From positions 1 to 14,314 of the forward strand of contig VYCX01000125.1 in NCBI GenBank assembly GCA_009843725.1: 14,314 nucleotides of DNA. Direction: 5' to 3'. Below, one piece after another: positions 1 through 7,788 of this stretch (position 1 is the stretch's first letter; every line of letters begins with the position of its first letter). A program made the position numbers and the translations under genes. The DNA comes from Boseongicola sp. SB0675_bin_26 (lineage in GTDB: Bacteria > Pseudomonadota > Alphaproteobacteria > Rhodobacterales > Rhodobacteraceae). The notes under the pieces were generated by a model, which saw nothing but the letters and a program-made list of their open reading frames with translations, did not search any database and was not told the DNA's origin.

Positions 1-431
1 TTCTTGACCTGGTCCATGCCATCACGGCGAACGTTCCGGATCGCAATCCGGGCGCTTTCCGCATACTGGCCTGCAACCCTCGACAGTTCGCGGCGACGTT
101 CCTCGTTAAGTTCCGGGATCGGCAACCGAATGATCGTGCCATCGGTCACAGGATTGATGCCGAGCCCGCTGTCGCGGATTGCCTTTTCAACGGCGGCGAC
201 CATGTTCTTGTCCCAGACGTTGACCGTGATCATGCGGGGTTCCGGCACGTTGACAGTGCCGACCTGGTTCACGGGCGTCGTGGCACCGTAAGCATCAACC
301 GTTATCGGCTCCAGCATCGAGGCGGAAGCTCGACCGGTTCTCAATGTCAGGAATTCCTGCCTCAGCGCGTTCATCGCGCCATCCATCCGGCGTTCAATGT
401 CGTCAAGGTCGAGTTCGAACTCTTCTGCCAT
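1..431 (-). CDS. frr: Ribosome recycling factor, N-terminal 143 residues (cut by left edge)
   Basis: Ribosome recycling factor acts with EF-G in the cytoplasm to split post-termination ribosomes. The minus-strand reading starts at ATG 431-429 ([17 protein letters not shown]) and stays open to the edge. It contains family-typical stretches: LRTGRAS near residues 31-37, [14 protein letters not shown] near 63-76, a [27 protein letters not shown] segment split around residues 91-113, and RRDGMDQVK at the edge. RRF is normally about 185 residues, so roughly 40 C-terminal residues are missing only because the window ends. It lies 301 bp downstream of dtd on the same strand and is normally the direct neighbour of pyrH. 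A -10-like box about 70 bp upstream may give it its own promoter. Confidence 0.96.
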   Translation of the reverse strand, partial: MAEEFELDLDDIERRMDGAMNALRQEFLTLRTGRASASMLEPITVDAYGATTPVNQVGTVNVPEPRMITVNVWDKNMVAAVEKAIRDSGLGINPVTDGTIIRLPIPELNEERRRELSRVAGQYAESARIAIRNVRRDGMDQVK

Positions 432-732
432 GTCATCCTGGCGTCCAACCTGAGGACACCCTCCCCGCGAATTGGCCACTCTATACCGCCAAGAGACCAC
501 CATTGTATAGGAAAACCGTCCTTCCCGATCCATCGCCTGAATTCGCCCGACATGCAGAAACGGGAGGCAACGTCGAACGGTGTCACCCGGAATCCTCTTG
601 CATGGAGTGCGAACGCGAAATGCCGGGAGCTTCGCTGATGACGGTTCGATTTGCTGTCTTCCGGCTGCCCATGATCTGGCGTGCAGAGCCGAACTACCTC
701 GAAATCCTGACGTTGCAGAGCTGTCCCCAAGC
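432..732. other. 301-bp spacer between dtd and frr, no convincing gene
   Basis: This spacer interrupts an otherwise compact same-strand gene run. A 121-codon minus-strand reading frame (736-371) spans it and would start with a GTG that overlaps the dtd stop as GTGA. It has no visible Shine-Dalgarno sequence, overlaps the frr start by 61 bp and encodes a protein I do not recognise, so I do not call it a gene. The spacer holds a 30-bp element bounded by CTATAC and GTATAG at 481-510 and a possible frr promoter. Confidence 0.6.
481..510 (-). promoter_or_regulatory. Candidate frr promoter region: -10-like box inside a CTATAC...GTATAG dyad
   Basis: On the minus strand the sequence TACAAT (complement of 502-507) matches TATAAT at 5 of 6 positions and lies about 70 bp upstream of the frr ATG. 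No good -35 hexamer stands 16-18 bp upstream. The 30-bp block is bounded by exact 6-bp inverted arms (481-486 and 505-510) with 18 bp between them, which could be an operator or chance. Confidence 0.25.
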
Positions 733-1176
733 TCACGCGCCGGTGTCGAGCCAGATCGTGACCGGCCCGTCATTTGTGAGGCTGACCTTCATGTCGGCGC
801 CGAAGCGGCCTTCGGCGACCCTGACTCCGAGATCTCGAATTTCGGCAGCAAATGCGGCGACGCGCTCCTCCCCTTCTTCCGGCGGTGCGGCGGTCGAGAA
901 ACCGGGCCGGTTGCCCCGAGACGTGTCCGCCGCCAGCGTGAACTGCGAGACGACCAGCGCCTCTCCCCCGGCATCCAGCAGAGAGCGATTCATGCGACCT
1001 TCATCGTCCCCGAAGATTCGGAGCCGTGCGACCTTCAATGCGAGCTTCGAGACCGCCTCAGGTGGATCACCCGCCATGGCGCAGGCCAGAACAAGCAGTC
1101 CGGGACCGATTGCCCCAACGACCTCGCCGTCGACGGTCACGCTTGCGCGGCTGACACGCTGGACCAGGGCGCGCAT
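733..1176 (-). CDS. dtd: D-aminoacyl-tRNA deacylase (DTD)
   Basis: DTD hydrolyses D-amino acids (and glycine mischarged on tRNA-Ala) from tRNA in the cytoplasm, keeping translation homochiral. The 147-residue product has the family's usual length. It starts [13 protein letters not shown], carries the active-site SQFTL motif at residues 77-81, and has the NDGPVT motif at 135-140, the second conserved signature that provides the cross-subunit Gly-Pro chirality filter. The ATG at 1176-1174 fits the family N-terminus exactly. It lies 50 bp downstream of pyrH and 301 bp upstream of frr on the same strand, so it probably shares the pyrH transcript. Its position between pyrH and frr is unusual. Confidence 0.96.
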   Translation of the reverse strand: MRALVQRVSRASVTVDGEVVGAIGPGLLVLACAMAGDPPEAVSKLALKVARLRIFGDDEGRMNRSLLDAGGEALVVSQFTLAADTSRGNRPGFSTAAPPEEGEERVAAFAAEIRDLGVRVAEGRFGADMKVSLTNDGPVTIWLDTGA

Positions 1177-1226
1177 ATGCGTCTCTCAGTTCCCGTGTGT
1201 TGCAGATGCCGCGAAGCCCAACGCAC

Positions 1227-1958
1227 TCACGCCCTGTCCTGAACGATCGTGTAGGTCCCCTCGCCCGAGAGAATGCCTCGAAACCCGCCCGGCTCGTCGA
1301 GAGAAAACACGATGATCGGAAGATCGTTGTCGCGCGCAAGCGCGATGGCGGAAGCGTCCATGACCTTCAGGTTCTTCGCCAGGACGTCGTCGTAGCTGAT
1401 CGTGTCGTATCGCCTGGCGTCCGGGTGTCTGGCGGGGTCCTTGTCATAGACGCCGTCGACCAAGGTGCCCTTGAAGATGGCCTGGCAGGACATTTCCGTG
1501 GCACGCAGAGTCGCCGCGGTATCGGTTGTAAAGTACGGATTGCCGGTACCGGCGGCGAATATGCAAACCCTTTTCTTCTCAAGGTGCCTGACTGCCCGCC
1601 TGCGAATGTAGGGCTCCGCAACCTCGTCCATGCGAATCGCCGAGATCACCCGGGTGTGGATGCCAAGCGCCTCAAGCGCGGACTGCATCGCAAGCGCGTT
1701 CATGACCGTGGCAAGCATGCCCATGTAGTCCGCCGTTGTCCGCTCCATGCCCTGCGCCGAGCCTTGCAGTCCCCGGAAGACGTTGCCGCCGCCGATCACC
1801 ATGCAGACTTCGACACCGAGCTCTTGCACCGACCTCACTTCCTCGGCGATCTTCGCCACGGTGGGTGGATGAAGCCCGAAACCCTGATCGCCCATCAGCG
1901 CTTCGCCGGATATCTTCAGCAGCACGCGGGAATAGGCAGGATCGTTGGGCTTGCTCAT
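1227..1958 (-). CDS. pyrH: Uridylate kinase (UMP kinase)
   Basis: PyrH phosphorylates UMP to UDP with ATP in pyrimidine nucleotide synthesis. It is a hexameric cytoplasmic enzyme of the amino acid kinase fold. The 243-residue product has LLKISGEAL at 13-21, the GGGN loop at 56-59, [14 protein letters not shown] at 75-88, [13 protein letters not shown] at 137-149, and VDGVYDKDP at 167-175. It ends with the typical PGGFRGIL...GTYTIV segment. The frame is open upstream, but ATG 1958-1956 ([15 protein letters not shown]) is preceded at 8 nt by GAGGA and gives the normal family length. It is divergent from miaA and is followed by dtd and frr on the same strand. Confidence 0.98.
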   Translation of the reverse strand: MSKPNDPAYSRVLLKISGEALMGDQGFGLHPPTVAKIAEEVRSVQELGVEVCMVIGGGNVFRGLQGSAQGMERTTADYMGMLATVMNALAMQSALEALGIHTRVISAIRMDEVAEPYIRRRAVRHLEKKRVCIFAAGTGNPYFTTDTAATLRATEMSCQAIFKGTLVDGVYDKDPARHPDARRYDTISYDDVLAKNLKVMDASAIALARDNDLPIIVFSLDEPGGFRGILSGEGTYTIVQDRA

Positions 1959-1966
1959 GATGCTCG

Positions 1967-1971
1967 TCCTC
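1967..1971 (-). promoter_or_regulatory. pyrH ribosome binding site
   Basis: GAGGA on the minus strand lies 8 nt upstream of the ATG at 1958. It settles the pyrH start against longer readings of the same open frame. Confidence 0.7.
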
Positions 1972-2001
1972 GCATGCTCTCGCTTTGCTTCGGGCGCGAA
2001 A

Positions 2002-2934
2002 ATGTCCGAAAACTCCGGAATGTTCAACGAAGGATCATTGAACGACGTCCTGGATCGGGTCGACCCGAGTCTCCCGATCCTGATCGCTGGTCCGACCGCA
2101 AGCGGAAAGTCCGCGCTTGCAATGGGAATCGCGACGCGAACCGGGGGGACGATCATCAATGCCGACGCCATGCAGGTCTTTGCCGACTGGCGGATTCTCA
2201 CCGCCAGGCCTTCCGCTGAAGCCGAGGCAAGAGTGCCGCATGCGCTTTACGGCCACGTGCCGGGCCACCTCGAATATTCCGTGGGCCGATGGCTCCGCGA
2301 TCTTGCACCGCTTCTCGAGGGCCCGACGCCCGTGATCGTCGGGGGCACCGGACTTTACTTCACCGCCCTGACGGAGGGGCTGGCCCCGATTCCCGAGATC
2401 CCGAACGAAGTGCGACGCATCGCGATGAAGCGAATCGCCACGGGCGGCATCAGCAAGCTTCTGGGCGAACTGGACCTTGAAACCAGGGCCCGGATTGACG
2501 GACGGAACCCGATGCGCGTTCAGCGCGCCTGGGAAGTCCTGACAGCCACCGGCCGAGGGTTGGCCGCCTGGCAGGAGGAGACCGCCCCCCCGCTCCTGCC
2601 ACTAGCCAGTGCGGCGGCCATCATCGTCGACGCGCCCAAGGACTGGCTCAACGAGCGAATCGAAAGGCGTTTCGCCCGCATGCTCTCTGACGGCCTTCTT
2701 GACGAAGTACGCGCGAACGCGCCTGCCTGGCATCCCGCTCGCCCCTCGGCAAAGGCCATTGGCGCTCCCGCGCTGATCGCGCATGTGCGTGGCGAAACGT
2801 CACTGGACGATGCGCGCGAGGCGGCCATCGTCGCCACGAGGCGGTTCGCGAAGCGTCAGCGCAGCTGGTTTCGCAGCCGCATGTCAGGCTGGCAAACGAT
2901 GCGCCCGCCGCCCGACATGAGTGCTTCCGCCTGA
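2002..2934 (+). CDS. miaA: tRNA dimethylallyltransferase (tRNA A37 isopentenyltransferase)
   Basis: MiaA transfers a dimethylallyl group from DMAPP to N6 of A37 in tRNAs that read codons starting with U, the first step to ms2i6A. From ATG 2002 the product is 310 residues. The P-loop GPTASGKS is at 30-37, NADAMQVF at 53-60, LTARPSAE at 66-73, GGTGLYF at 114-120, [11 protein letters not shown] at 159-169, and [13 protein letters not shown] at 279-291. DAMQVF replaces the commoner DSMQVY, which I recall as a Rhodobacterales variant. The start is uncertain: ATG 2002 and ATG 2020 both lack a clear Shine-Dalgarno sequence, and upstream starts would overlap pyrH. It is convergent with the M42 peptidase gene, with 33 bp between their stops. 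Confidence 0.95.
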   Translation: MSENSGMFNEGSLNDVLDRVDPSLPILIAGPTASGKSALAMGIATRTGGTIINADAMQVFADWRILTARPSAEAEARVPHALYGHVPGHLEYSVGRWLRDLAPLLEGPTPVIVGGTGLYFTALTEGLAPIPEIPNEVRRIAMKRIATGGISKLLGELDLETRARIDGRNPMRVQRAWEVLTATGRGLAAWQEETAPPLLPLASAAAIIVDAPKDWLNERIERRFARMLSDGLLDEVRANAPAWHPARPSAKAIGAPALIAHVRGETSLDDAREAAIVATRRFAKRQRSWFRSRMSGWQTMRPPPDMSASA

Positions 2935-2937
2935 ATC

Positions 2938-2951
2938 CGACGATGCCGTCG
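2938..2951. terminator. Short hairpin between convergent miaA and M42 peptidase genes
   Basis: CGACG and CGTCG form a perfect 5-bp stem around an ATGC loop in the 33-bp gap between two convergent stop codons. The position suits a bidirectional terminator, but the stem is short and no T-run follows on either strand. Confidence 0.3.
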
Positions 2952-2967
2952 CCCTGCCTGCCGGCAC

Positions 2968-3999
2968 TCAATTGGCCCTGAGATACGCCACAAGAATGTC
3001 TCGCGCGGCCTGCAAGTCGCTCTTTTCGACCATTTCCGTCACCGTGTGAATGTATCGCGTGCCGACCACGATTCCGACGGCACGCGCGCCAGACGCAGCT
3101 TGCTGCGCCGCAGCGCCATCCTGCCCTCCCGAGCGCAGCATTGTGCGCTGGTACGGGATCTTCTCCTTCTCGGCCAGCGCCGCGAACTCCTCCGAGAGGG
3201 CCTTGTCGGCAATGAAGGAACCGTCACGCAAATGCAGGCCGAACCCCTTGCCCTGCTCTGTCGTGCGATCCTGTTCAGGCACGCCCGGCGTGTCGCAGGC
3301 AAGCGTCGTGTCAATTCCGATCCCGATGTCGGGCTTCACCTGAAACGCCGCGGTCCGCGCTCCCCTTAGGCCCACTTCTTCCTGCGTCGTGAAGACCACG
3401 TGGATCTCGGACCTGGTCTTGAACTTCCCAAGCCCGCGCACCGCCTCGATGCCAAGCCAGCAGGCAATCCGGTTGTCGAGCGCCTTCGAGACCACCTTGT
3501 CGCCGAGTTCGAGAAAGGGCTCGTCCATCACGACCATGTCGCCGACCTTGACGACATCCTTCGCTCGCTTGCCCAGGCCGGTATCAACGAAGAACTCGTG
3601 AGGTTGCGGAATCTTCTTCCTGTCCTCCGGAGAGGAAATGTGAACCGGCCGTCCGCCCGGATTCATGACGGCCTTGAGATCTTCCTTCCCCGTGCAGACG
3701 AGAACCCTGCGCGAAAACAGGTTTCTTGGGTCGAAACCGCCCACGGTCTGGAGATAAAGGAACCCCTCTTTCGAGATGTGGCTCACAAGGAACCCGATCT
3801 CGTCCATGTGGCAGAGAAGCATGATCCTCTTCGGGCTTTTCGACTTGCCCTTCCTGACGCAATGCAGCGACCCCATTGAATCGGTGGTCACCACGTCAAA
3901 GAGCGGCTTGGCTTCCTGCTCGATCTTGCCGCGCACGCGTTCCTCATGTCCCGGCACGCCGGGGGTTTCACACAAGGTCTTGAGAAGAGAGATGTTCAT
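2968..3999 (-). CDS. M42 family metallopeptidase (FrvX/glutamyl aminopeptidase type)
   Basis: M42 peptidases are di-metal aminopeptidases that form cytoplasmic tetrahedral dodecamers and trim peptides. Some members are annotated as endoglucanase M. The 343-residue product has the usual length. Expected metal ligands are all visible: H64 in CHMDEIG, D175 in SKALDNR, E208 in TTQEEVG (E207 as catalytic base), D230 in GID, and H318 in YIHT. SGGQDGAAA at 300-308 is also conserved. The ATG at 3999-3997 (MNISLLKTLCETPG) starts at the family N-terminus, and the longer open reading upstream is not needed. It stands alone, 129 bp downstream of the SLC13 gene, with a candidate promoter in that gap. The substrate cannot be told from sequence. 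The family is patchy in Alphaproteobacteria, so transfer is possible. Confidence 0.93.
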   Translation of the reverse strand: MNISLLKTLCETPGVPGHEERVRGKIEQEAKPLFDVVTTDSMGSLHCVRKGKSKSPKRIMLLCHMDEIGFLVSHISKEGFLYLQTVGGFDPRNLFSRRVLVCTGKEDLKAVMNPGGRPVHISSPEDRKKIPQPHEFFVDTGLGKRAKDVVKVGDMVVMDEPFLELGDKVVSKALDNRIACWLGIEAVRGLGKFKTRSEIHVVFTTQEEVGLRGARTAAFQVKPDIGIGIDTTLACDTPGVPEQDRTTEQGKGFGLHLRDGSFIADKALSEEFAALAEKEKIPYQRTMLRSGGQDGAAAQQAASGARAVGIVVGTRYIHTVTEMVEKSDLQAARDILVAYLRAN

Positions 4000-4026
4000 G
4001 TGCCTGCTTCCGTTTTGGTCAAGACG

Positions 4027-4054
4027 ATCAAATTGTGAATCGATCGATTTGCAA
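4027..4054 (-). promoter_or_regulatory. Candidate promoter of the M42 peptidase gene with a 12-bp palindrome
   Basis: On the minus strand TTGCAA (4054-4049) and TTTGAT (4032-4027) are separated by 16 bp, each matching the sigma-70 hexamers at 4 of 6 positions. The perfect palindrome AATCGATCGATT at 4038-4049 fills most of the spacer and could be an operator. The locally AT-rich block contrasts with its surroundings and lies 28 bp upstream of the ATG. Confidence 0.4.
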
Positions 4055-4128
4055 GCACTTTCACGAATGCCGTGAGGCCGGACGCCGCCGCACGACACGC
4101 ACGGCGCGGCGCGAGGCAAGCCGGTGCA

Positions 4129-5910
4129 TCAAAGCGGCCAGAAGATAGGGATCAGCAACGACGCGAAAATGCCCGTCGAGAGGTTCAGCGGAATGCCGAC
4201 CCGAAGGAAGTCCGTGAACCTGTAACCGCCAGGCCCGTAGACCATCATGTTGGTCTGGTAGCTGATTGGCGTCGCGAACGTGGCAGAGGCGGCGATCATC
4301 ACCGCGATGACGAGGGGGCGTGGGTCAACCCCGATGGAATACGCGAGCCCGATGGCAACCGGTGTCACGACCACGGCCACCGCGTGGTTTATCGTCTCCG
4401 ACAGGACCGAAGTCACCAGGTAGATCGCCCACACGATCAGGAACGGGGGAAGCGCCGAGACGAGCGGCTCGATGGCGGAGACAATCAGGTGGATCGCGCC
4501 CGAGGTCTCAATCGCGGTGGCAACGGCAAGCATTGCGAAGATCAGGCCGAGAAGCCGGCCATCTATCGTCGAGAATGCCTCGTCGGCATCGATGCAGCGG
4601 GTCAAGAGCACGACGGCCACCGCAACCATGGCAAGGAGCAGGATCGGCGCGGCGCCGATTGCCGCGAATGCCACGATGCCTGCAAGCGTGCCAAGCGCCA
4701 GCGGCGCGTGCCCGCGCCTGAACGCCCGCGCGGTCGGCTCGGAAACGTTGACCAGGCCCGTGTCGCTCGCCAGCCGGGAAATGTCCTCGGCGGACCCCTC
4801 CAGAAGCAGAGTGTCGCCAACCCGGATCACGAGGTCGTCAAGCTGCCGGCCGATGTTCTCGTTCTTTCGGTGAACCGCCAACGGGTAGACTCCGTACCGC
4901 CGCCGCAACCTGAGATCCCCGAGCGAGCGTCCGACCAGGGTCGCATGCGGCGTGATCAGGACTTCGACCGTCGAGGTCTTCCGCGACGAAAGCTTTTCGG
5001 CCAGCCGCACGTCCGGATTGGCCTTGAGGCCAAGGAGTTCCTCCATCTGGGTGCGGACCACGACGCGGTCCCCCGCCTGCAAGCGAACGTCACCCAGATC
5101 CCGCCGGAGCGACGCGTCACCCCGAAGGACATCGATCAACCTCACGCCGCCACGTTTGAAGAGATCAACCTCGGTCACTGCCTGTCCGATCAACGCACTG
5201 TCCTCCGGAAGCGCAATCTCCGTAAAGAACTTCATCTTTGACTTGTCTGCGAGCAGCGTCCCCATGCTCGCGCGGTCCGGCAAAAGGCGTGGCCCCAGGA
5301 AGCGCAGATAGATGCCGCCCCAAGCGACCAGGATGACCGCCACAGGCGTCACTTCAAAGATCGTGAAGGGTTCCATCCCGCCTGCCCGCGCGACACCGTC
5401 AACAAGAAGGTTCGTCGATGTGCCGATCAGCGTGCAGGTGCCACCGAAAATCGCCATGTAGGAAAGCGGAATGAGCAGCTTGGACGACGAAATCCTCAGC
5501 TTCCGCGTCAGTTGGACGAAGACCGGGATCATCACGAGGACGACGGGCGTGTTGTTGACGAAGGCCGACGCGACCACGACAAGGGCCATGAGCGCGCCGA
5601 TCGCCATGGCCGGACTGTCGTCCGCCTTGGATTCGGCGAGCCTGGTGAACCATTCCAGCGCCCCCGTTCTCACAAGGGCGCCCATCACGATGAACATTGC
5701 CGCGATCGTCCATGGCGCCGGGTTGGCGAGGACATGAACCGCCGCCTCGTAGGGAAGCAGGCCGAGCACCAGGAGCGCGCCGGCGCCTGCAATGGCCGTC
5801 ACCTCCGGAGGGTAGACTTCACGAATGAACAACGCGAACATCACGGCCACGACCACGAGCGTTGCGATCGCCGGCGCGTCCGGGTGCAGGTTTGCAAGTG
5901 CAGGCATCAT
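4129..5910 (-). CDS. SLC13/DASS-type anion permease with two RCK_C (TrkA-C) domains
   Basis: This is an inner-membrane secondary transporter of the SLC13 superfamily. Members with this layout are usually annotated as sodium-coupled dicarboxylate, sulfate or other anion permeases. The 593-residue product has an N-terminal membrane half (about 12-210) with FVNNTPVV at 117-124 and GTSTNLLV at 163-170. Two soluble RCK_C-like domains follow (about 218-300 and 305-390). The C-terminal membrane half (about 402-593) carries SETINHAVAVVVTP at 504-517 and ATPISYQTNMMVYGPGGY at 546-563. ATG 5910 or the adjacent ATG 5907 follows the EamA stop by 2 nt, so translation is probably coupled. A long upstream extension of this frame lies antisense-free within the EamA gene and is discarded. 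The substrate is unknown. Confidence 0.93.
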   Translation of the reverse strand: MMPALANLHPDAPAIATLVVVAVMFALFIREVYPPEVTAIAGAGALLVLGLLPYEAAVHVLANPAPWTIAAMFIVMGALVRTGALEWFTRLAESKADDSPAMAIGALMALVVVASAFVNNTPVVLVMIPVFVQLTRKLRISSSKLLIPLSYMAIFGGTCTLIGTSTNLLVDGVARAGGMEPFTIFEVTPVAVILVAWGGIYLRFLGPRLLPDRASMGTLLADKSKMKFFTEIALPEDSALIGQAVTEVDLFKRGGVRLIDVLRGDASLRRDLGDVRLQAGDRVVVRTQMEELLGLKANPDVRLAEKLSSRKTSTVEVLITPHATLVGRSLGDLRLRRRYGVYPLAVHRKNENIGRQLDDLVIRVGDTLLLEGSAEDISRLASDTGLVNVSEPTARAFRRGHAPLALGTLAGIVAFAAIGAAPILLLAMVAVAVVLLTRCIDADEAFSTIDGRLLGLIFAMLAVATAIETSGAIHLIVSAIEPLVSALPPFLIVWAIYLVTSVLSETINHAVAVVVTPVAIGLAYSIGVDPRPLVIAVMIAASATFATPISYQTNMMVYGPGGYRFTDFLRVGIPLNLSTGIFASLLIPIFWPL

Positions 5911-5912
5911 GG

Positions 5913-6836
5913 CTATTTTTCCCCGCTTTCCGGCTCTCCCGCAAGCGCCCCGGCTCCCGGACCCGGCTGGACGAGGAATACCCCCAGCAGCATCAGGCAT
6001 ATGGCGGCCCAGATCCAGACCGAATAGATCTCGCCCAGAAGCAACATCGCCCAGAAGACGCCGAACCCGGTGACGAGGTAGCTCACCTGGACTGCAAACA
6101 GGGCGCCGGCCCTCCCGACCATCCAGACGTAGAGACAGTAGGCCATCACGTGGACAAGCGATGCGGCAAGCAGCGCCATGTCCGGCAAAGCCCATGGCGG
6201 CCTCGGGTCGATAAACTGTCCGGTCGCCTGCGCGAGCGGGAACGTGATTGCGGAACCAAGGATCAGGGCGCCAAGCAGCGCGTCCACCGGATCGAGTCCC
6301 GCCGTGCCCCATTTTGCGATCAGGTTGCTTTCCAGTCCGTAGAAGAAGGGCGCGATCAGCGCCAGCGGCACGAAGGCGACCATTGCGCGTTCGGGAAGAC
6401 TCGCTTCCGGACCCACGATCAGGAGAACGCCTGCAAGACCCAGGCACAGTCCAAGCAGCCGGGTCAGCACGAAACGCTCGACCCCGAAGGCAAGGGCAAT
6501 CGGGAAGGCGAACATCGGCACGAACGACAACAGGACCGACACAAGGCCAGACGGAAGGTGCCGTATCGCCTCATAGCTGGCGGAGTTCGGGATGACCGTG
6601 CCGACCAGCGCGATCTGGAGATAGACCAGGAGAGCCGGGGCGTCCCAGCGGACCCGTCGGCGACGGACGAATTGCAGAATGCCCAGCGCAACCGCTCCAA
6701 TCGTCATTTGCCAGAAGACCAGCCCGAACTGCCGATAGCCCTCGCTCACGGCAATCTTGGCCAAGGGTTGGGTCAGGCCCCATCCCGCACCGGCAATCAG
6801 CAACGCGAGAAAGGGCAGGATCAGGTTGCGGGGCAT
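5913..6836 (-). CDS. EamA family (DMT superfamily) transporter
   Basis: EamA proteins are ten-helix inner-membrane carriers of the drug/metabolite transporter superfamily. Many export amino acids or metabolites. The 307-residue product shows two repeats of alternating hydrophobic segments. The first opens with LLIAGAGWGLTQPLAKIAV near 12-30, and its end has SYEAIRHLPSGLVSVL near 107-122. The second begins near residue 152 with VAFVPLALIAPFFYGLESNL. The C-terminal tail (about 290-307) is short, polar and proline/glycine rich. The ATG at 6836-6834 sits 5 nt after the stop of the phosphoesterase gene, and GAGG overlaps that stop, which points to translational coupling. Substrate and direction are not determined by the sequence. 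Confidence 0.92.
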   Translation of the reverse strand: MPRNLILPFLALLIAGAGWGLTQPLAKIAVSEGYRQFGLVFWQMTIGAVALGILQFVRRRRVRWDAPALLVYLQIALVGTVIPNSASYEAIRHLPSGLVSVLLSFVPMFAFPIALAFGVERFVLTRLLGLCLGLAGVLLIVGPEASLPERAMVAFVPLALIAPFFYGLESNLIAKWGTAGLDPVDALLGALILGSAITFPLAQATGQFIDPRPPWALPDMALLAASLVHVMAYCLYVWMVGRAGALFAVQVSYLVTGFGVFWAMLLLGEIYSVWIWAAICLMLLGVFLVQPGPGAGALAGEPESGEK

Positions 6837-6841
6837 CTACC

Positions 6842-7651
6842 TCAGAGCGGAGGCGCGAGCACGCCGCCGTCGCGCACCGGCGTCAGGTCCAAGGCCTTCC
6901 CTGTGTCATCATCGGTCGTGACGAGAGCGCCGCACAGCGTTGCCTCTCCCTGCGCGGCCTGAAAGCGGCGTTTTCTCATGCCGGTCACGAAGCGGCTGAG
7001 CGGCTCTTCCTTGCCCATGCCAATCACCGAGTTGTAGTCGCCGCACATTCCAGCATCGGTCATGTATGCCGTGCCGCCAGGCAGGATCATCGTGTCCGCC
7101 GTCGGCACATGTGTATGTGACCCGAGAACGGCACTGGCACGGCCGTCACAAAAATGGCCCATCGCCATCTTCTCGGACGTGGCCTCGCAATGAATGTCGA
7201 CCAGACTCGCGTGAACGGCGCCGCCAAGCGGAAACCTGTTCAGAATCTTGTCAATGGCCGAGAACGGATTGTCATAGGGACGGTTCATGAAGACCTGGCC
7301 GAGAACCTGGGCCACCAGGACCTTCCGGCCGCTGCCAGCGTCAAACACCTTTGCGCCTGCGCCCGGCGCGGCCTTCGAAAAGTTCAAGGGGCGGAGAATG
7401 CGCGGCTCGCGCTCGATTCCCGACAGCATTTCTCGCTGGTCGAACGCATGATCGCCCAAGGTCAGCACATCGGCGCCTGCCTCGAGCAGCGAGGCCGCAT
7501 GCTCCGGAGACGCTCCCAGGCCGGAGGTCGCGTTTTCGCAATTTACCACCACGAAGTCCGCTTGCAGGCGTGCCCGCAATTCGCCGAGCCGCTCGACAAC
7601 CGCCGTGCGCCCGGACCGTCCCATTACGTCGCCAAGATAAAGGATCTTCAT
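6842..7651 (-). CDS. TIGR00282 family metallophosphoesterase (YmdB-like)
   Basis: Proteins of this family are di-metal phosphoesterases. Bacillus YmdB hydrolyses 2',3'-cyclic nucleotides, but the role in Alphaproteobacteria is unclear. The 269-residue product carries the expected ligands: D8 in GDVMG, E39 in NCEN, D67-H68 in GDHAFD, H154 in DIHCEATSEK, and H179 and H181 in SHTHVPTAD. It also has GGTAYMTDAGMCGDY at 192-206. GDH replaces the common GNH, and C38 stands where glycine is usual. The first I recall from Rhodobacterales homologues; the second looks less common. The ATG at 7651 has AAGGG at about 5 nt. It is first of three tightly spaced genes. In Rhodobacterales this gene is often near a DMT gene and an SLC13 gene, as here. 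Confidence 0.94.
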   Translation of the reverse strand: MKILYLGDVMGRSGRTAVVERLGELRARLQADFVVVNCENATSGLGASPEHAASLLEAGADVLTLGDHAFDQREMLSGIEREPRILRPLNFSKAAPGAGAKVFDAGSGRKVLVAQVLGQVFMNRPYDNPFSAIDKILNRFPLGGAVHASLVDIHCEATSEKMAMGHFCDGRASAVLGSHTHVPTADTMILPGGTAYMTDAGMCGDYNSVIGMGKEEPLSRFVTGMRKRRFQAAQGEATLCGALVTTDDDTGKALDLTPVRDGGVLAPPL

Positions 7652-7788
7652 GCCCTTGCCTCTAGTTACACATTATCCGCCGCTCAAGTCCCGAAATCGC
7701 GCCCTCAAGACATCGAACCGTTGACATCTTTCATTGAACTGGACGCTTCCGGTCCCCGGGCCTGCCCGATCCGCAATCACATGGTCAC

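Noticed and set aside
430..500. tRNA-like segment with GGTTGGAC near the frr start
   Set aside because: No cloverleaf can be drawn: acceptor and anticodon arms do not pair.
371..736. A 121-codon minus-strand frame between dtd and frr as a real gene
   Set aside because: It has no Shine-Dalgarno sequence, overlaps frr by 61 bp and encodes no recognisable protein; it is kept only as a finding about the spacer.
1959..2201. N-terminal extension of pyrH to 2201
   Set aside because: The extra 81 residues lie antisense to miaA and are not part of UMP kinases; ATG 1958 has a good ribosome binding site.
4000..4119. N-terminal extension of the M42 peptidase to 4119
   Set aside because: The family N-terminus aligns with MNISLLK at 3999, and the extension runs through the promoter-like AT-rich segment.
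4072..5241. Long plus-strand frame of 389 codons opposite the SLC13 gene
   Set aside because: It is rich in Arg, Asp and His with no domain and is a typical shadow of a high-GC membrane-protein gene.
5911..6447. N-terminal extension of the SLC13 permease to 6447
   Set aside because: The added residues are arginine- and glycine-rich and overlap the EamA coding region in another frame; the normal start is at 5910.
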